A stretch of DNA of 27,693 nucleotides, taken from assembly GCF_036659115.1 (NCBI RefSeq), contig NZ_JAVXDF010000032.1. One strand, written 5' to 3'. A model generated the notes under the pieces. It was given only the letters and a program-made list of their open reading frames with translations, searched no databases and had not been told where the DNA came from. Each line of letters starts with the position of its first letter. The stretch's first letter is position 1. Of this stretch, positions 8,464 to 15,504 are shown piece after piece. The translations under genes were made by a program, and so were the position numbers. The stretch is from Gordonibacter sp036659115 (GTDB lineage: Bacteria > Actinomycetota > Coriobacteriia > Coriobacteriales > Eggerthellaceae).

Positions 8464-9054
8464 CTAATCGAGCGGAGTCTCCCGGCCGACAAGATAGCCC
8501 GTAAGGTACCCGTGTACCTGATACCACCCTCGCTTGCCACTGCCGCGCACCGTGCCGCCCGTGCCTCCGGTGCACTCGCCAGCCGCATACAGATGGGGGA
8601 TCACCTTCTCCTCACTTATCGGAACGCTGTCACCGCTTTCCGGCTGCCACTGGAACATCTGGTCTACCACCTGCATATTCTGATTCACACGAATGCCCGC
8701 GCATTGGTCGTGCGGCATACCACACCAGCGTGTTGTCCAAAACGGCGGAGCCGCTATCGGATACAGCGGCCCTGAGCGCTCAAAATCAGGATCCTGCCCG
8801 GCCGTGACGTTCTTGTTGTACTTCTGGATAGTCGCCACCAGATTGGCCGCCGGCACACCCATCTGAGCCGCAAGCTCCGCAACGGTGTCCACCTCGACCG
8901 ATTGCCTTCGGGCAGGCCCGTCTTGGTAGACGGGTTGTCGAAATACGGGCGGTCCCACCGCACGTACTGACGACCACCCATCACTCCAGCGCCCTTCAAG
9001 AAGCTGCGCCTCAATACCCGCCCCCTTTCCCTGGCTTATCGTGCCGTCTCCCAA
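8464..9054 (-). pseudogene. C-terminal remnant of a second flavin reductase
   Basis: About 190 residues match only the C-terminal part of FAD-binding-2 (fumarate-reductase-like) flavoproteins. Preserved pieces are VDTVAELAAQMGVPAANLVA, a GPLYPIAAPPF substrate-cap stretch, and the FAD-closing VIPHLYAAGECTGGTGG. The N-terminal FAD Rossmann motif and signal peptide are absent. The middle (about 8905-8995) makes sense only in another frame (GGRQYVRWDRPYFDNPSTK), so there are at least two frameshifts. It begins right after the stop of the intact flavoprotein gene at 9064, so a tandem paralogue probably lost its front half by deletion. It cannot be an active enzyme. Confidence 0.75.
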
Positions 9055-9063
9055 ACAATCGCG

Positions 9064-10815
9064 CTAAACCGCCGTTGCCTTCGCCGCGTTCGCGCCCGCC
9101 CAGCGAGCAGCCGTCGCATAGTGGCCGAGAGAGTTGTGCACACGGCGCCAGCCAAGGGCATTGCCGAGCTCGCCGGCGGCATACAGATGAGGGATAACCG
9201 GCTCGTCATCAATGGAGGCAACCGGCTCCAGCGGATTCTCAATTGCCGACCAGCCGTCAAGCACCTGAGACTTCGTGTTAACGCGCACGCCGTTGCGCTG
9301 CGTATGACGAATAAGGCTGGCCTTCGCACCGTAGAACGGCGGCGTCGCGATCTTATTCAAGGGGCCGGGCTTCCCGAATACCGAATCGACTCCCGCATCA
9401 GCGTCGGCATTGTACTGCTCGACGGTAGCTTTGAGTGTTGCGGCATCGATGCCCATCTGCTTCGCCAGGTCGTCAAGCGTGTCAGCTTTTGCCAAGCACG
9501 CAGGATCGAACATGCTGCCCGTCTTGGGATTGGGCTTGCCCATCTCATCGAGTGGCCACTTCATTTCTGCCGCAGCCACCGAATCCGCGACCATCCACAC
9601 GTTGCGCGGCTGGTCGAGCGACAGGTAAGCTGCCATGAAAGGCATCTCGGGGTTCTCGGACAGAGCGCCGCGTCCCGCTGGGCGGGGGTCGGAAGCGCTT
9701 GCTTCGTTGACATAGCGCTCGCCCTTGCCGTTGACCAAAATGGACTTCTGATAAAGATCCGCCTTGCGCGTCAGGCCCTTGCCCGCCGCATAGTTTTTGT
9801 TCGTAGACCAGTCGACCGGGTCCTCGCCCCAACCCCAGTAGGATCGCGCGCCGAAAAACAGATAGAGATACGATACGAACGACATGTCGGCGAACGCTGC
9901 GCCGATCTGAGCGGCAGCGATATGCCCATCGCCCGAACTGTCTACATAGAGCAGATCGTCCGCCGGAACACCGCCATCGCCGTAGGTGTCAGGGCCAACG
10001 ATACGCGGGTCCCAGCCAGCGGCCATGCGCGCATTGTCGGTCCACGTTCCCGTGCACAGCACTACACCCTTGGTGGCCTTGAGGTTCTTCACTCCGTCAG
10101 ACGTTTCTACCTCGACCCCTACCACCGGGCCATCGGCTTCGCGGTAGAGGCGCGTCATGCGGTGCCCCAGCTTGATGGGAACCCCTTGTTCGCTCAGTTT
10201 CTTTTCCCATACCTGCGTCCAGCAAATACCGCTGTTAGGCGTACCCTTGCCACCTTCATACACACCCGGATTCGGCTCCGGGGCGAGACCACGCTTCACC
10301 TCGCCGCCCAGCACGCCCGCAGAGATAGGTCCCCAGATAATGCCCAAGTCCTCCATCCATTTCACAGTATCGGCACCGGCGTCGACAAGTGCTCGCATGA
10401 CTTCGGCGTTGCCGCGATACTCGCAGCTGTTCATTTCGGCCGCAAACCACGCGTCATTGTCGTCCTTCACCCCATCGCGCTGCTGCACCACGTTATTGCC
10501 GCCCATCGTGCAACTGCCGCCGGCCGTCATCCACAAGCCACCCGCATGATCGCCCTTCTCCAACACCACTACCTTGGCACCTGCATCCGCCGCTTCGATG
10601 GCTGCCGCCATGCCCACGCCGCCTCCGACGACGATGACCTCAGTTTCTTCGTCCCAGGTGCCCGGGATGTCGGATGAGGTAGACGCCGAGGAGCCGCCCG
10701 AACCGCCCGATGTCGGCGCGCCACTCGCACAGCCAGCAAGCCCACCTGCCGCGACTCCAGCCGCCGCCAATGCGGCTCCCGTCAAAAATCCCCTTCGTGA
10801 TACCGTACGCTCCAT
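9064..10815 (-). CDS. Tat-exported flavoprotein reductase lipoprotein
   Basis: A 583-residue FAD-dependent oxidoreductase of the fumarate reductase/urocanate reductase (FAD_binding_2) family. It starts with a Tat signal (SRRGFLTG, residues 7-14) that ends in a lipobox LAGC (C29), so it should be tethered outside the cytoplasmic membrane. FAD binding is shown by VIVVGGGVGMAAA (60-72) and the C-terminal VIPHLYAAGELGNALGWRR. It lacks its own heme motifs. The cytochrome gene just upstream (42-base gap, same strand) is the likely electron donor. In flavocytochrome c fumarate reductase a catalytic Arg follows the NE of the GxRFVNE motif by four residues. Here the matching stretch GERYVNEASASD has Ser, so fumarate is unlikely as substrate (by-eye alignment). 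The start is supported by AAGGGGA eight bases upstream. Confidence 0.9.
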   Translation of the reverse strand: MERTVSRRGFLTGAALAAAGVAAGGLAGCASGAPTSGGSGGSSASTSSDIPGTWDEETEVIVVGGGVGMAAAIEAADAGAKVVVLEKGDHAGGLWMTAGGSCTMGGNNVVQQRDGVKDDNDAWFAAEMNSCEYRGNAEVMRALVDAGADTVKWMEDLGIIWGPISAGVLGGEVKRGLAPEPNPGVYEGGKGTPNSGICWTQVWEKKLSEQGVPIKLGHRMTRLYREADGPVVGVEVETSDGVKNLKATKGVVLCTGTWTDNARMAAGWDPRIVGPDTYGDGGVPADDLLYVDSSGDGHIAAAQIGAAFADMSFVSYLYLFFGARSYWGWGEDPVDWSTNKNYAAGKGLTRKADLYQKSILVNGKGERYVNEASASDPRPAGRGALSENPEMPFMAAYLSLDQPRNVWMVADSVAAAEMKWPLDEMGKPNPKTGSMFDPACLAKADTLDDLAKQMGIDAATLKATVEQYNADADAGVDSVFGKPGPLNKIATPPFYGAKASLIRHTQRNGVRVNTKSQVLDGWSAIENPLEPVASIDDEPVIPHLYAAGELGNALGWRRVHNSLGHYATAARWAGANAAKATAV

Positions 10816-10857
10816 GATGTTCCCCTTTCGTTGACAGCAAGCGGGCCCTCTACCCGC

Positions 10858-11475
10858 CTATTGCTCTTCGTGACACGTGCCGCATTCGAAAACATCTTCG
10901 TGATGGCAGCTGATGCAGGTTTTCTTCGCCAGATCTCCCGGCGTACCCGCCGCATGCATCTGATGGCAGTCGGCACAAGCTATGGCGGCATGGCCATCGG
11001 ACGCAGGCAGCGCATGCGGGTTCACGACGGTGCCCAGCGAGTCAACCAGCACCGTGCTGTTCGCCGTCTTAACAGCGAGGGCCTCGCGGCTCTCGTGGCA
11101 GCTCAGACACATTTGCTCGGTAATCTTGGTCTTCGTAAGCTTTGTTGGCATCTTTGAAGACGTAGTTGATCCCTCATGAGCCGCTGTAAGTCCAGCCGCA
11201 TCGTTATGACAGGAAGTGCATGTGATCGCGTTCTGCTCGTGAGCAGCTGCCTGGCAAGCCGAATCGGCCATCGATGCCGATTCGGCATTATGGCAAGGCG
11301 AGCAATCGGCATCGGCAGACCAGGTGAATGCAACTTCAGGCGCCGCGCTTCCCGTCGCCTCCCCTCTTTCCGACGGCACAGCAGCCCGCGGTGCACAGCC
11401 GACAAGGGCAACAAGCACCATCAAAATCGCGCAGCACCATACCAGACGCTTCGCCTTGCTATTGGCAAACCCCAT
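10858..11475 (-). CDS. Six-heme c-type cytochrome lipoprotein
   Basis: A 205-residue secreted cytochrome. The N-terminus has a lipoprotein signal (helix CCAILMVLVALVGC, lipobox Cys27). The mature part contains six CXXCH heme-attachment motifs: CSPCH, CTSCH, CLSCH, CADCH, CISCH and CGTCH, the last only five residues before the end. Extra His residues (AAHEQ, AAHEG, NPHAL, DGHAA) can serve as distal heme ligands. It should sit on the outer face of the membrane and pass electrons to the flavoprotein encoded downstream, a split version of the flavocytochrome c arrangement (inference). ATG 11475 is preceded by AAGGGGAG. A longer frame to 11682 exists, but its extra N-terminus would bury the signal peptide. 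A hairpin lies in its 5' leader. Confidence 0.92.
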   Translation of the reverse strand: MGFANSKAKRLVWCCAILMVLVALVGCAPRAAVPSERGEATGSAAPEVAFTWSADADCSPCHNAESASMADSACQAAAHEQNAITCTSCHNDAAGLTAAHEGSTTSSKMPTKLTKTKITEQMCLSCHESREALAVKTANSTVLVDSLGTVVNPHALPASDGHAAIACADCHQMHAAGTPGDLAKKTCISCHHEDVFECGTCHEEQ

Positions 11476-11502
11476 CGAACTCCCCTTTCGTTTTCGGCCC
11501 AA

Positions 11503-11538
11503 GCAGCAAGAACGGGGGAGGGAGAGTGTTCTTGCTGC
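11503..11538 (-). promoter_or_regulatory. Perfect hairpin in the leader of the cytochrome operon
   Basis: GCAGCAAGAAC and its exact complement flank a 14-base purine/pyrimidine-skewed loop, ending 27 bases before the cytochrome start codon. It could be the terminator of the XRE gene upstream, an operator dyad, or a 5' mRNA stabiliser. There is no T-run to prove termination. Confidence 0.4.
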
Positions 11539-11718
11539 ACGGCCACACCAGAAATCACGCAATTGAGCACGTATATCATCCAGTCCCTGCCGATCGCATC
11601 CCTGTCCGCCTCCATCCCCTTTGCCAGGCGACAACCCCTCGTACGCAACCGGCCTCCAACCAAACGGCCGCATTCCAAACAACGCGGCCGCTGCTACATG
11701 AACAACGGATTCGTACCC

Positions 11719-11949
11719 TTATCCTCGCTCGTCGGGCAGCGGAAGCCCTGCCAAGTCGTCGATGCCACAGCCGAGGGCTACGGCAAGCGCGTACGCAGTA
11801 TCCAAGTTCGGCGTCTTGCTACCGGATTCGACAAGGACGATCGACTCAACCGCGACTCCCGATTTTGCTGCGAGCTCTTCTTGCGACAGCGATGATTTGT
11901 TACGCGTAGTTTTTAGGCGATGCGAGAACGCCGCATTGCTGTACTCCAT
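11719..11949 (-). CDS. XRE-family transcriptional regulator, 76 residues
   Basis: A single helix-turn-helix domain of the Cro/CI (XRE) type fills the protein: SHRLKTTRNKSSLSQEELAA, then KSGVAVESIVLVESGSKTPN as recognition region, then LDTAYALAVALGCGIDDL. It ends in a short acidic tail and has no sensor domain. ATG 11949 has GGAAGGAA eight bases upstream. It lies between the divergent XRE gene and the cytochrome-flavoprotein operon, on the strand of the latter, with 243 bases before the cytochrome start, so it is a candidate regulator of that operon or of the divergent gene. Binding site and signal are unknown. Confidence 0.88.
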   Translation of the reverse strand: MEYSNAAFSHRLKTTRNKSSLSQEELAAKSGVAVESIVLVESGSKTPNLDTAYALAVALGCGIDDLAGLPLPDERG

Positions 11950-12102
11950 CTGCCACTTCCTTCCCAACTCCCCGCTCCCAGGTCTATGCGACTCATGCCG
12001 GGTCAACATTGCGGCAAAATCGACACGCCCAACGAACAGCTCTCATCCGCAAAGCAACGCACGACAACGCCAAAAAACTCCTTTGCTTCTCCTCACATCA
12101 AC

Positions 12103-12143
12103 AGTTTAACTGTAGATATTGCTGAATATAAACCAGCTAAACT
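12103..12143. promoter_or_regulatory. Candidate operator between divergent XRE genes
   Basis: AGTTTAACTG (12103-12112) and CAGCTAAACT (12134-12143) form a 9-of-10 inverted repeat spaced about three helical turns apart in the AT-rich part of the divergent intergenic region. Placement fits a binding site for one of the two XRE proteins (inference). Confidence 0.4.
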
Positions 12144-12173
12144 GCATATGTCAAGCAAGTAAAGGAATGTTTG

Positions 12174-12202
12174 TTGTAAAAATGACAGCGAAAATGTATT
12201 AT
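12174..12202 (+). promoter_or_regulatory. Promoter of the second XRE gene
   Basis: TTGTAA (12174-12179), a 17-base spacer and TATTAT (12197-12202) form a reasonable sigma-70 promoter whose predicted start lies about 20 bases before the start codon. It stands out because this short stretch is AT-rich in a GC-rich window. Confidence 0.5.
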
Positions 12203-12228
12203 TCTGAGCATTGAGGGAGGTCGAGAAA

Positions 12229-12570
12229 ATGAATTTACAGCTAAAGCGTCTCCGTAAGCTCGCCGGATACCGGACCCAAGACGAATTCGCAGCCGTGCTG
12301 GGCATACCCGAGCGACGCTATGCCTCCTGGGAGCGCGGCGAGGTGATGATGTCGCTAGAGCAGGCCTACCATTGCGCCGTAGCCCTCAACTGCACCATCG
12401 ACGAGATAGCAGGGCTTTCGCATCCGACATCGCCTCGCAGCGACCCCGAGCATGCCTCGCTCGACGAGTATTATGAGTCCATGGGAGACGACGGGCGTGC
12501 AGCCTTGGTCGAATCGGCCCGTTTTATGAGCGGAAATTACGGTGCACGGGCAAGACGCGGGCGGGCCTAG
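12229..12570 (+). CDS. XRE-family transcriptional regulator, 113 residues
   Basis: The N-terminal HTH of XRE type is clear: LKRLRKLAGYRTQDEFAAVL, GIPERRYASWERGEV, SLEQAYHCAVALNCTIDEIAGL. It is followed by a ~45-residue tail (SLDEYYESMGDDGRAALVES) ending in basic residues. ATG 12229 is preceded by GGAGGT with seven bases of spacing, which decides against the in-frame TTG 12211. It is divergent from the smaller XRE gene across 279 bases that hold a promoter and an inverted repeat. Its last codons overlap the stop of the convergent small gene by four bases. Confidence 0.88.
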   Translation: MNLQLKRLRKLAGYRTQDEFAAVLGIPERRYASWERGEVMMSLEQAYHCAVALNCTIDEIAGLSHPTSPRSDPEHASLDEYYESMGDDGRAALVESARFMSGNYGARARRGRA

Positions 12571-12761
12571 CAGATCTCGCGCCTTGGGAAAGACGAGCGA
12601 ACAAGGCGCAGGTTCTCGGTCACCATCTCGGAAACAACCGCGAGGTCCACATCGGACAACGACAGCAAGCGCAGCGCGTCGGCCCGTTTGTCTTCACGGG
12701 ACAGCTCGGATAGCAGCTCGTGCGCATCGCGGCTGCCAGGCCTCATCTTTGCCTCTGCCAT
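12567..12761 (-). CDS. Small hypothetical protein, 64 residues
   Basis: The start ATG 12761 has AGGAG six bases upstream, a strong ribosome site that supports a real gene. The protein is acidic to neutral and helix-prone (HELLSELSREDKRADALRLL, LSDVDLAVVSEMVTENLRLV). It has no Cys except the last residue and no membrane segment. The sequence reads like a coiled or helical-bundle accessory protein. Its end overlaps tail to tail with the XRE gene (stops share four bases), so the two transcripts are antisense at their 3' ends. No family is recognised. Confidence 0.6.
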   Translation of the reverse strand: MAEAKMRPGSRDAHELLSELSREDKRADALRLLSLSDVDLAVVSEMVTENLRLVRSSFPRREIC

Positions 12762-12919
12762 AAGGGACTCCTCACTTCTGTTTTGCGCAGCATACCAAAC
12801 GAGCACGCCCCGGGACATCCGCGAACAGCTTCGCCCACAAAGGCCCGATCAAGCCATAAGCAGTCCGTCGCTATGAGCTTCAAAACCAATCGTCCGACAA
12901 GTCGGCCTTCATCATCATT

Positions 12920-12996
12920 TAGACGGAAGGCGATTCTGCGCAAACATCCGTCGCGCACCCGCATAGCGGGTGGTGCATATCCTGCACGCTTCGCGT
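12920..12996 (+). repeat. 77-bp dispersed repeat, copy A
   Basis: It aligns without gaps to 27466-27542 at 59 of 77 positions (hand count). Sixteen of the eighteen differences are transitions. This copy can fold into CACCCGC-ATA-GCGGGTG, GTGCA-tatcc-TGCAC and TGCGC/GCGCA stems. The reading frames are not jointly open in both copies, so it looks non-coding. Confidence 0.7.
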
Positions 12997-13029
12997 ACCC
13001 GACAGGCCGAAGCCTTCGCAAAAACGCCG

Positions 13030-13051
13030 CGAGCCCCCTTTCGGGGGCCCG
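13030..13051 (-). terminator. Terminator after the second flavoprotein gene
   Basis: On the minus strand the stem GCCCCC-GAAA-GGGGGC, extended by two more pairs after a mismatch, is followed a few bases later by GTTTTT. It lies ~95 bases beyond the flavoprotein stop. Confidence 0.65.
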
Positions 13052-13147
13052 CACATAAGGGAGGGAAGGGAAAGCCAGCAGCACCCCAGGAAGCTATCCC
13101 GTAAGATTCTCCGGCGAGCTACCCCAGGGTCAGCACCTCGACGGGCG

Positions 13148-14776
13148 CTACCCTGCGACGATCTTGTGCGCCTCGTTGGCGGACACACGACCGCCGTGCA
13201 GGCACTCGGCGCTGGCCGAGCCAGGAACGTCCATGGGATACACGTCTCGGTAGAGCATGATACCGTCGAGCCCGATCACGAACACGTTCTCCAAACGCCC
13301 GCCCTCTTCCAGCAGCGGCCGGAACGTCCGGTCGCACACGACACCGCCCAAGGGGCCTTCCATGACCTCGTGGATGCGTCCGATATAGTACGGCGGCGTG
13401 GTTATGGGCTGCAGGTACTCCTTCTCCTTGCCGTACAGGCCGTCTACACCAGCGGCGCACACGGCGTTGTACTCCTCGACCCCGGCCTTGAAGGCCGTCG
13501 GGTCAACACCCGCCTTCTCGGCAAGCTCCTCAAGCGTATCGGCCTTGAAGCCATCGTCGCCGGTCTCCAGGATAGCTTTCCACTGCTCCCCGACGCTCAC
13601 GCCCCACTCGTCGGCCATAGCCTTGGTCTCGGCGATCTTCTGGTCGTACACCTTCTGATCAAACACGCTCAGCGCTGTGCAGTTGGGCTGGTTGTGGATG
13701 GGCGCCGACTGCGTCACCACGTTGCCCACGCGCAAAGCCAAGCTCTCGTCCACGAAGCGCTCGCCGTCCTCGTTCAGCCACAGGAACGGGCCACCGAAGC
13801 AGAAGCCGGTCCACAGGGGCCCGAATATCTCGACGCTGCCGTGGCTGATGCGGTTGTACTTCAGGTAACACACCCCGTTGAATTCGGAGGCGCCTGCGGC
13901 CAATGTCATATTGACCCCGTCGCCGTAATGCCCGGGCGTGCCGATGCGCTCGAGGGTGTTCAGGTCGAAGCCGAGCTTCTTTAGGCGCTTGTCGTCGTTC
14001 GCGAAACCACCAGTAGCCAGGATGACCGCTTTGGCCGCATACTCTACCAAATCGCCGAACGCATCGAGCGCGATGATGCCAGCGACGCTGCCATCTTCCG
14101 CATAGCTGAACTCGAGCCCGCGCGTGTTCAGGTCGATGCTGGCGCCGAGGCTGCGCAGCTTCTTTTCCATAGGCTGGATGTAGCCGACGTAAGCCGCGCC
14201 CTCTTCCCACCAGTGGAACGTGTCCACGGCACCCGCCACGGCACCGCAGGGATAGTTGTCGATAAGGCCGCTGATGTGCGACCCGCACGTCTCGACGGCC
14301 CATTGGATGTTGTCGCCCGAGTGGTCGATCAGGTCCTTGTAGAACAAACCATTCGGAACCCACTGGGCCTTACCCAGCTCCTCCTGCATGATGATGGAGC
14401 GGTCCACCGTCACGCCCTGCTCCTTTTGGTACTTGGAATCCACCGCAAACGTTCCCTCGACGCCCTGCCCGTTACCACCAAGCGTCGTCTGGGCCTCGAT
14501 AAGGATGACGTCGTCGCCGTTTTCCGCAGCCTGCACAGCCGCTGCCAGCCCGGCGAACCCGCCGCCCACGACCAAGATGTCGCAGGAGATGGTCTCGGTA
14601 ATGTTGGCTTTGTCCACCTCGATGCCCGAGCTGTTGACCGTCGCGGCCTTCGCTCCCTTTTTGGCCTCCGCCTCCGTCTTAGGCGCGCACCCTGCCAGGC
14701 CCATGCCTGCAACCGCCGCCACGCCAACGGCACTCAGGCCGAGAAAGTTCCTACGAGAAAACTTCTGTTCGTTCAT
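13148..14776 (-). CDS. Tat-exported flavoprotein reductase lipoprotein
   Basis: A 542-residue FAD_binding_2 (fumarate reductase-like) flavoprotein. Tat signal FSRRNFLG (6-13) and lipobox LAGC (C30) predict export and lipid anchoring outside the membrane. FAD motif ILVVGGGFAGLAAAVQAA lies near residues 70-85, and the late FAD-contact stretch is VFVIGLDGIMLYRDVYP. The motif region DGERFVDESLALR carries an Arg one position away from where flavocytochrome c fumarate reductase has its catalytic Arg, so the substrate may differ from fumarate. It is preceded by a small lipoprotein gene (27-base gap) and a membrane LuxR regulator, a gene order typical of regulated reductases in Eggerthellaceae. The start follows a perfect GGAGG. 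There is no cytochrome in this unit. Confidence 0.9.
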   Translation of the reverse strand: MNEQKFSRRNFLGLSAVGVAAVAGMGLAGCAPKTEAEAKKGAKAATVNSSGIEVDKANITETISCDILVVGGGFAGLAAAVQAAENGDDVILIEAQTTLGGNGQGVEGTFAVDSKYQKEQGVTVDRSIIMQEELGKAQWVPNGLFYKDLIDHSGDNIQWAVETCGSHISGLIDNYPCGAVAGAVDTFHWWEEGAAYVGYIQPMEKKLRSLGASIDLNTRGLEFSYAEDGSVAGIIALDAFGDLVEYAAKAVILATGGFANDDKRLKKLGFDLNTLERIGTPGHYGDGVNMTLAAGASEFNGVCYLKYNRISHGSVEIFGPLWTGFCFGGPFLWLNEDGERFVDESLALRVGNVVTQSAPIHNQPNCTALSVFDQKVYDQKIAETKAMADEWGVSVGEQWKAILETGDDGFKADTLEELAEKAGVDPTAFKAGVEEYNAVCAAGVDGLYGKEKEYLQPITTPPYYIGRIHEVMEGPLGGVVCDRTFRPLLEEGGRLENVFVIGLDGIMLYRDVYPMDVPGSASAECLHGGRVSANEAHKIVAG

Positions 14777-14803
14777 GGTTGACCTCCTTGTCGTTCCAGG
14801 TTT

Positions 14804-15268
14804 CTATTTCGAGCTGAATCCGCTTTTTTCGTCGTACGAAATGTTTGCGCCGTTCACGTTCATACTGGCTTTCGCAATGGAATAGCGGTAATTCGTCTGG
14901 GTGCTATCTCCGCGTGCCGTAGCTGCGGTCACGCTCTGGATACCCACCGTGAACGAGCAGTCCTTCAGCTCGACGCCCGACATGGTCTTGTATGCCATGA
15001 GCTCCGCGTAGAAGTCGGCGAACCGGGGGTCGTTCTGGTCTATGGTCGCCGGACTGTCCTTTTCCGTCAGGCCCAGGCTCTCTGTCGTGGCGAACACGTT
15101 GCTGGCCGCCTTGATGACCGTCTTGGCGTTCGCTTTGTTCTCGTTCGATACGTCGCCGCCTGCGTTGCCACCGCCCGCACACCCCGCCAGCCCGAGCATT
15201 GCCGCCATGACAAAGGCAACCAGCGCGATCGCCGCAGTCTTTTTCAGCATCAACCCTCTGTCTTTCAT
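14804..15268 (-). CDS. Small lipoprotein next to the flavin reductase
   Basis: A 154-residue protein with a clear lipoprotein signal (TAAIALVAFVMAAMLGLAGC, lipobox Cys30). It is followed by a Gly-rich linker and a ~110-residue soluble domain (ESLGLTEKDSPATIDQNDPR, YAELMAYKTMSGVELKDCSF, NYRYSIAKASMNVNGANISY). It has no CXXCH motif, so it is not a c-type cytochrome, and no FMN-attachment motif was seen. ATG 15268 is preceded by AGAGGT. It lies immediately upstream of the flavoprotein gene in the same direction and is probably co-transcribed. It may be a substrate-binding or membrane-docking partner (inference). No family is recognised. Confidence 0.75.
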   Translation of the reverse strand: MKDRGLMLKKTAAIALVAFVMAAMLGLAGCAGGGNAGGDVSNENKANAKTVIKAASNVFATTESLGLTEKDSPATIDQNDPRFADFYAELMAYKTMSGVELKDCSFTVGIQSVTAATARGDSTQTNYRYSIAKASMNVNGANISYDEKSGFSSK

Positions 15269-15369
15269 AATCTGCACCTCTTCCTGTTTGCAACCGATAC
15301 CAATCAGCGCCCGCTCAATGCTCTTCCCCTTGACCGAAACGCCTCGGCTCTGCCCGCAACAACAAAGCC

Positions 15370-15389
15370 GAGGCCCACCATGGGGCCTC
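15370..15389 (-). terminator. Terminator after the LuxR gene
   Basis: On the minus strand GAGGCCC / GGGCCTC with a 6-base loop is followed by GGCTTTGTTGTTG. It lies between the LuxR gene and the lipoprotein gene, so the regulator and the reductase unit are probably separate transcripts. Confidence 0.55.
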
Positions 15390-15504
15390 GCCGGGGTTTC
15401 ATCCACATCACAAACTGGTGATTCTGGCAAAAAGGGTGCTCATCAGAAACTGACCACGGAACTTCATCTGGGAAAAGGTGAGGAAAAGATCGCGCTCGCG
15501 TCGC

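Larger units (their letters stand above)
12762..13147. other. Non-coding stretch with repeat copy and terminator
   Basis: No gene is supported in these 386 bases. They hold one copy of the 77-bp repeat (12920-12996) and a GC-rich hairpin with GAAA loop (13030-13051). Both sit between the small gene and the end of the second flavoprotein gene. Confidence 0.5.

Noticed and set aside
9121..10677. A 518-codon + strand open frame
   Set aside because: It is antisense to the intact flavoprotein, whose motifs, signal peptide and ribosome site are all convincing.
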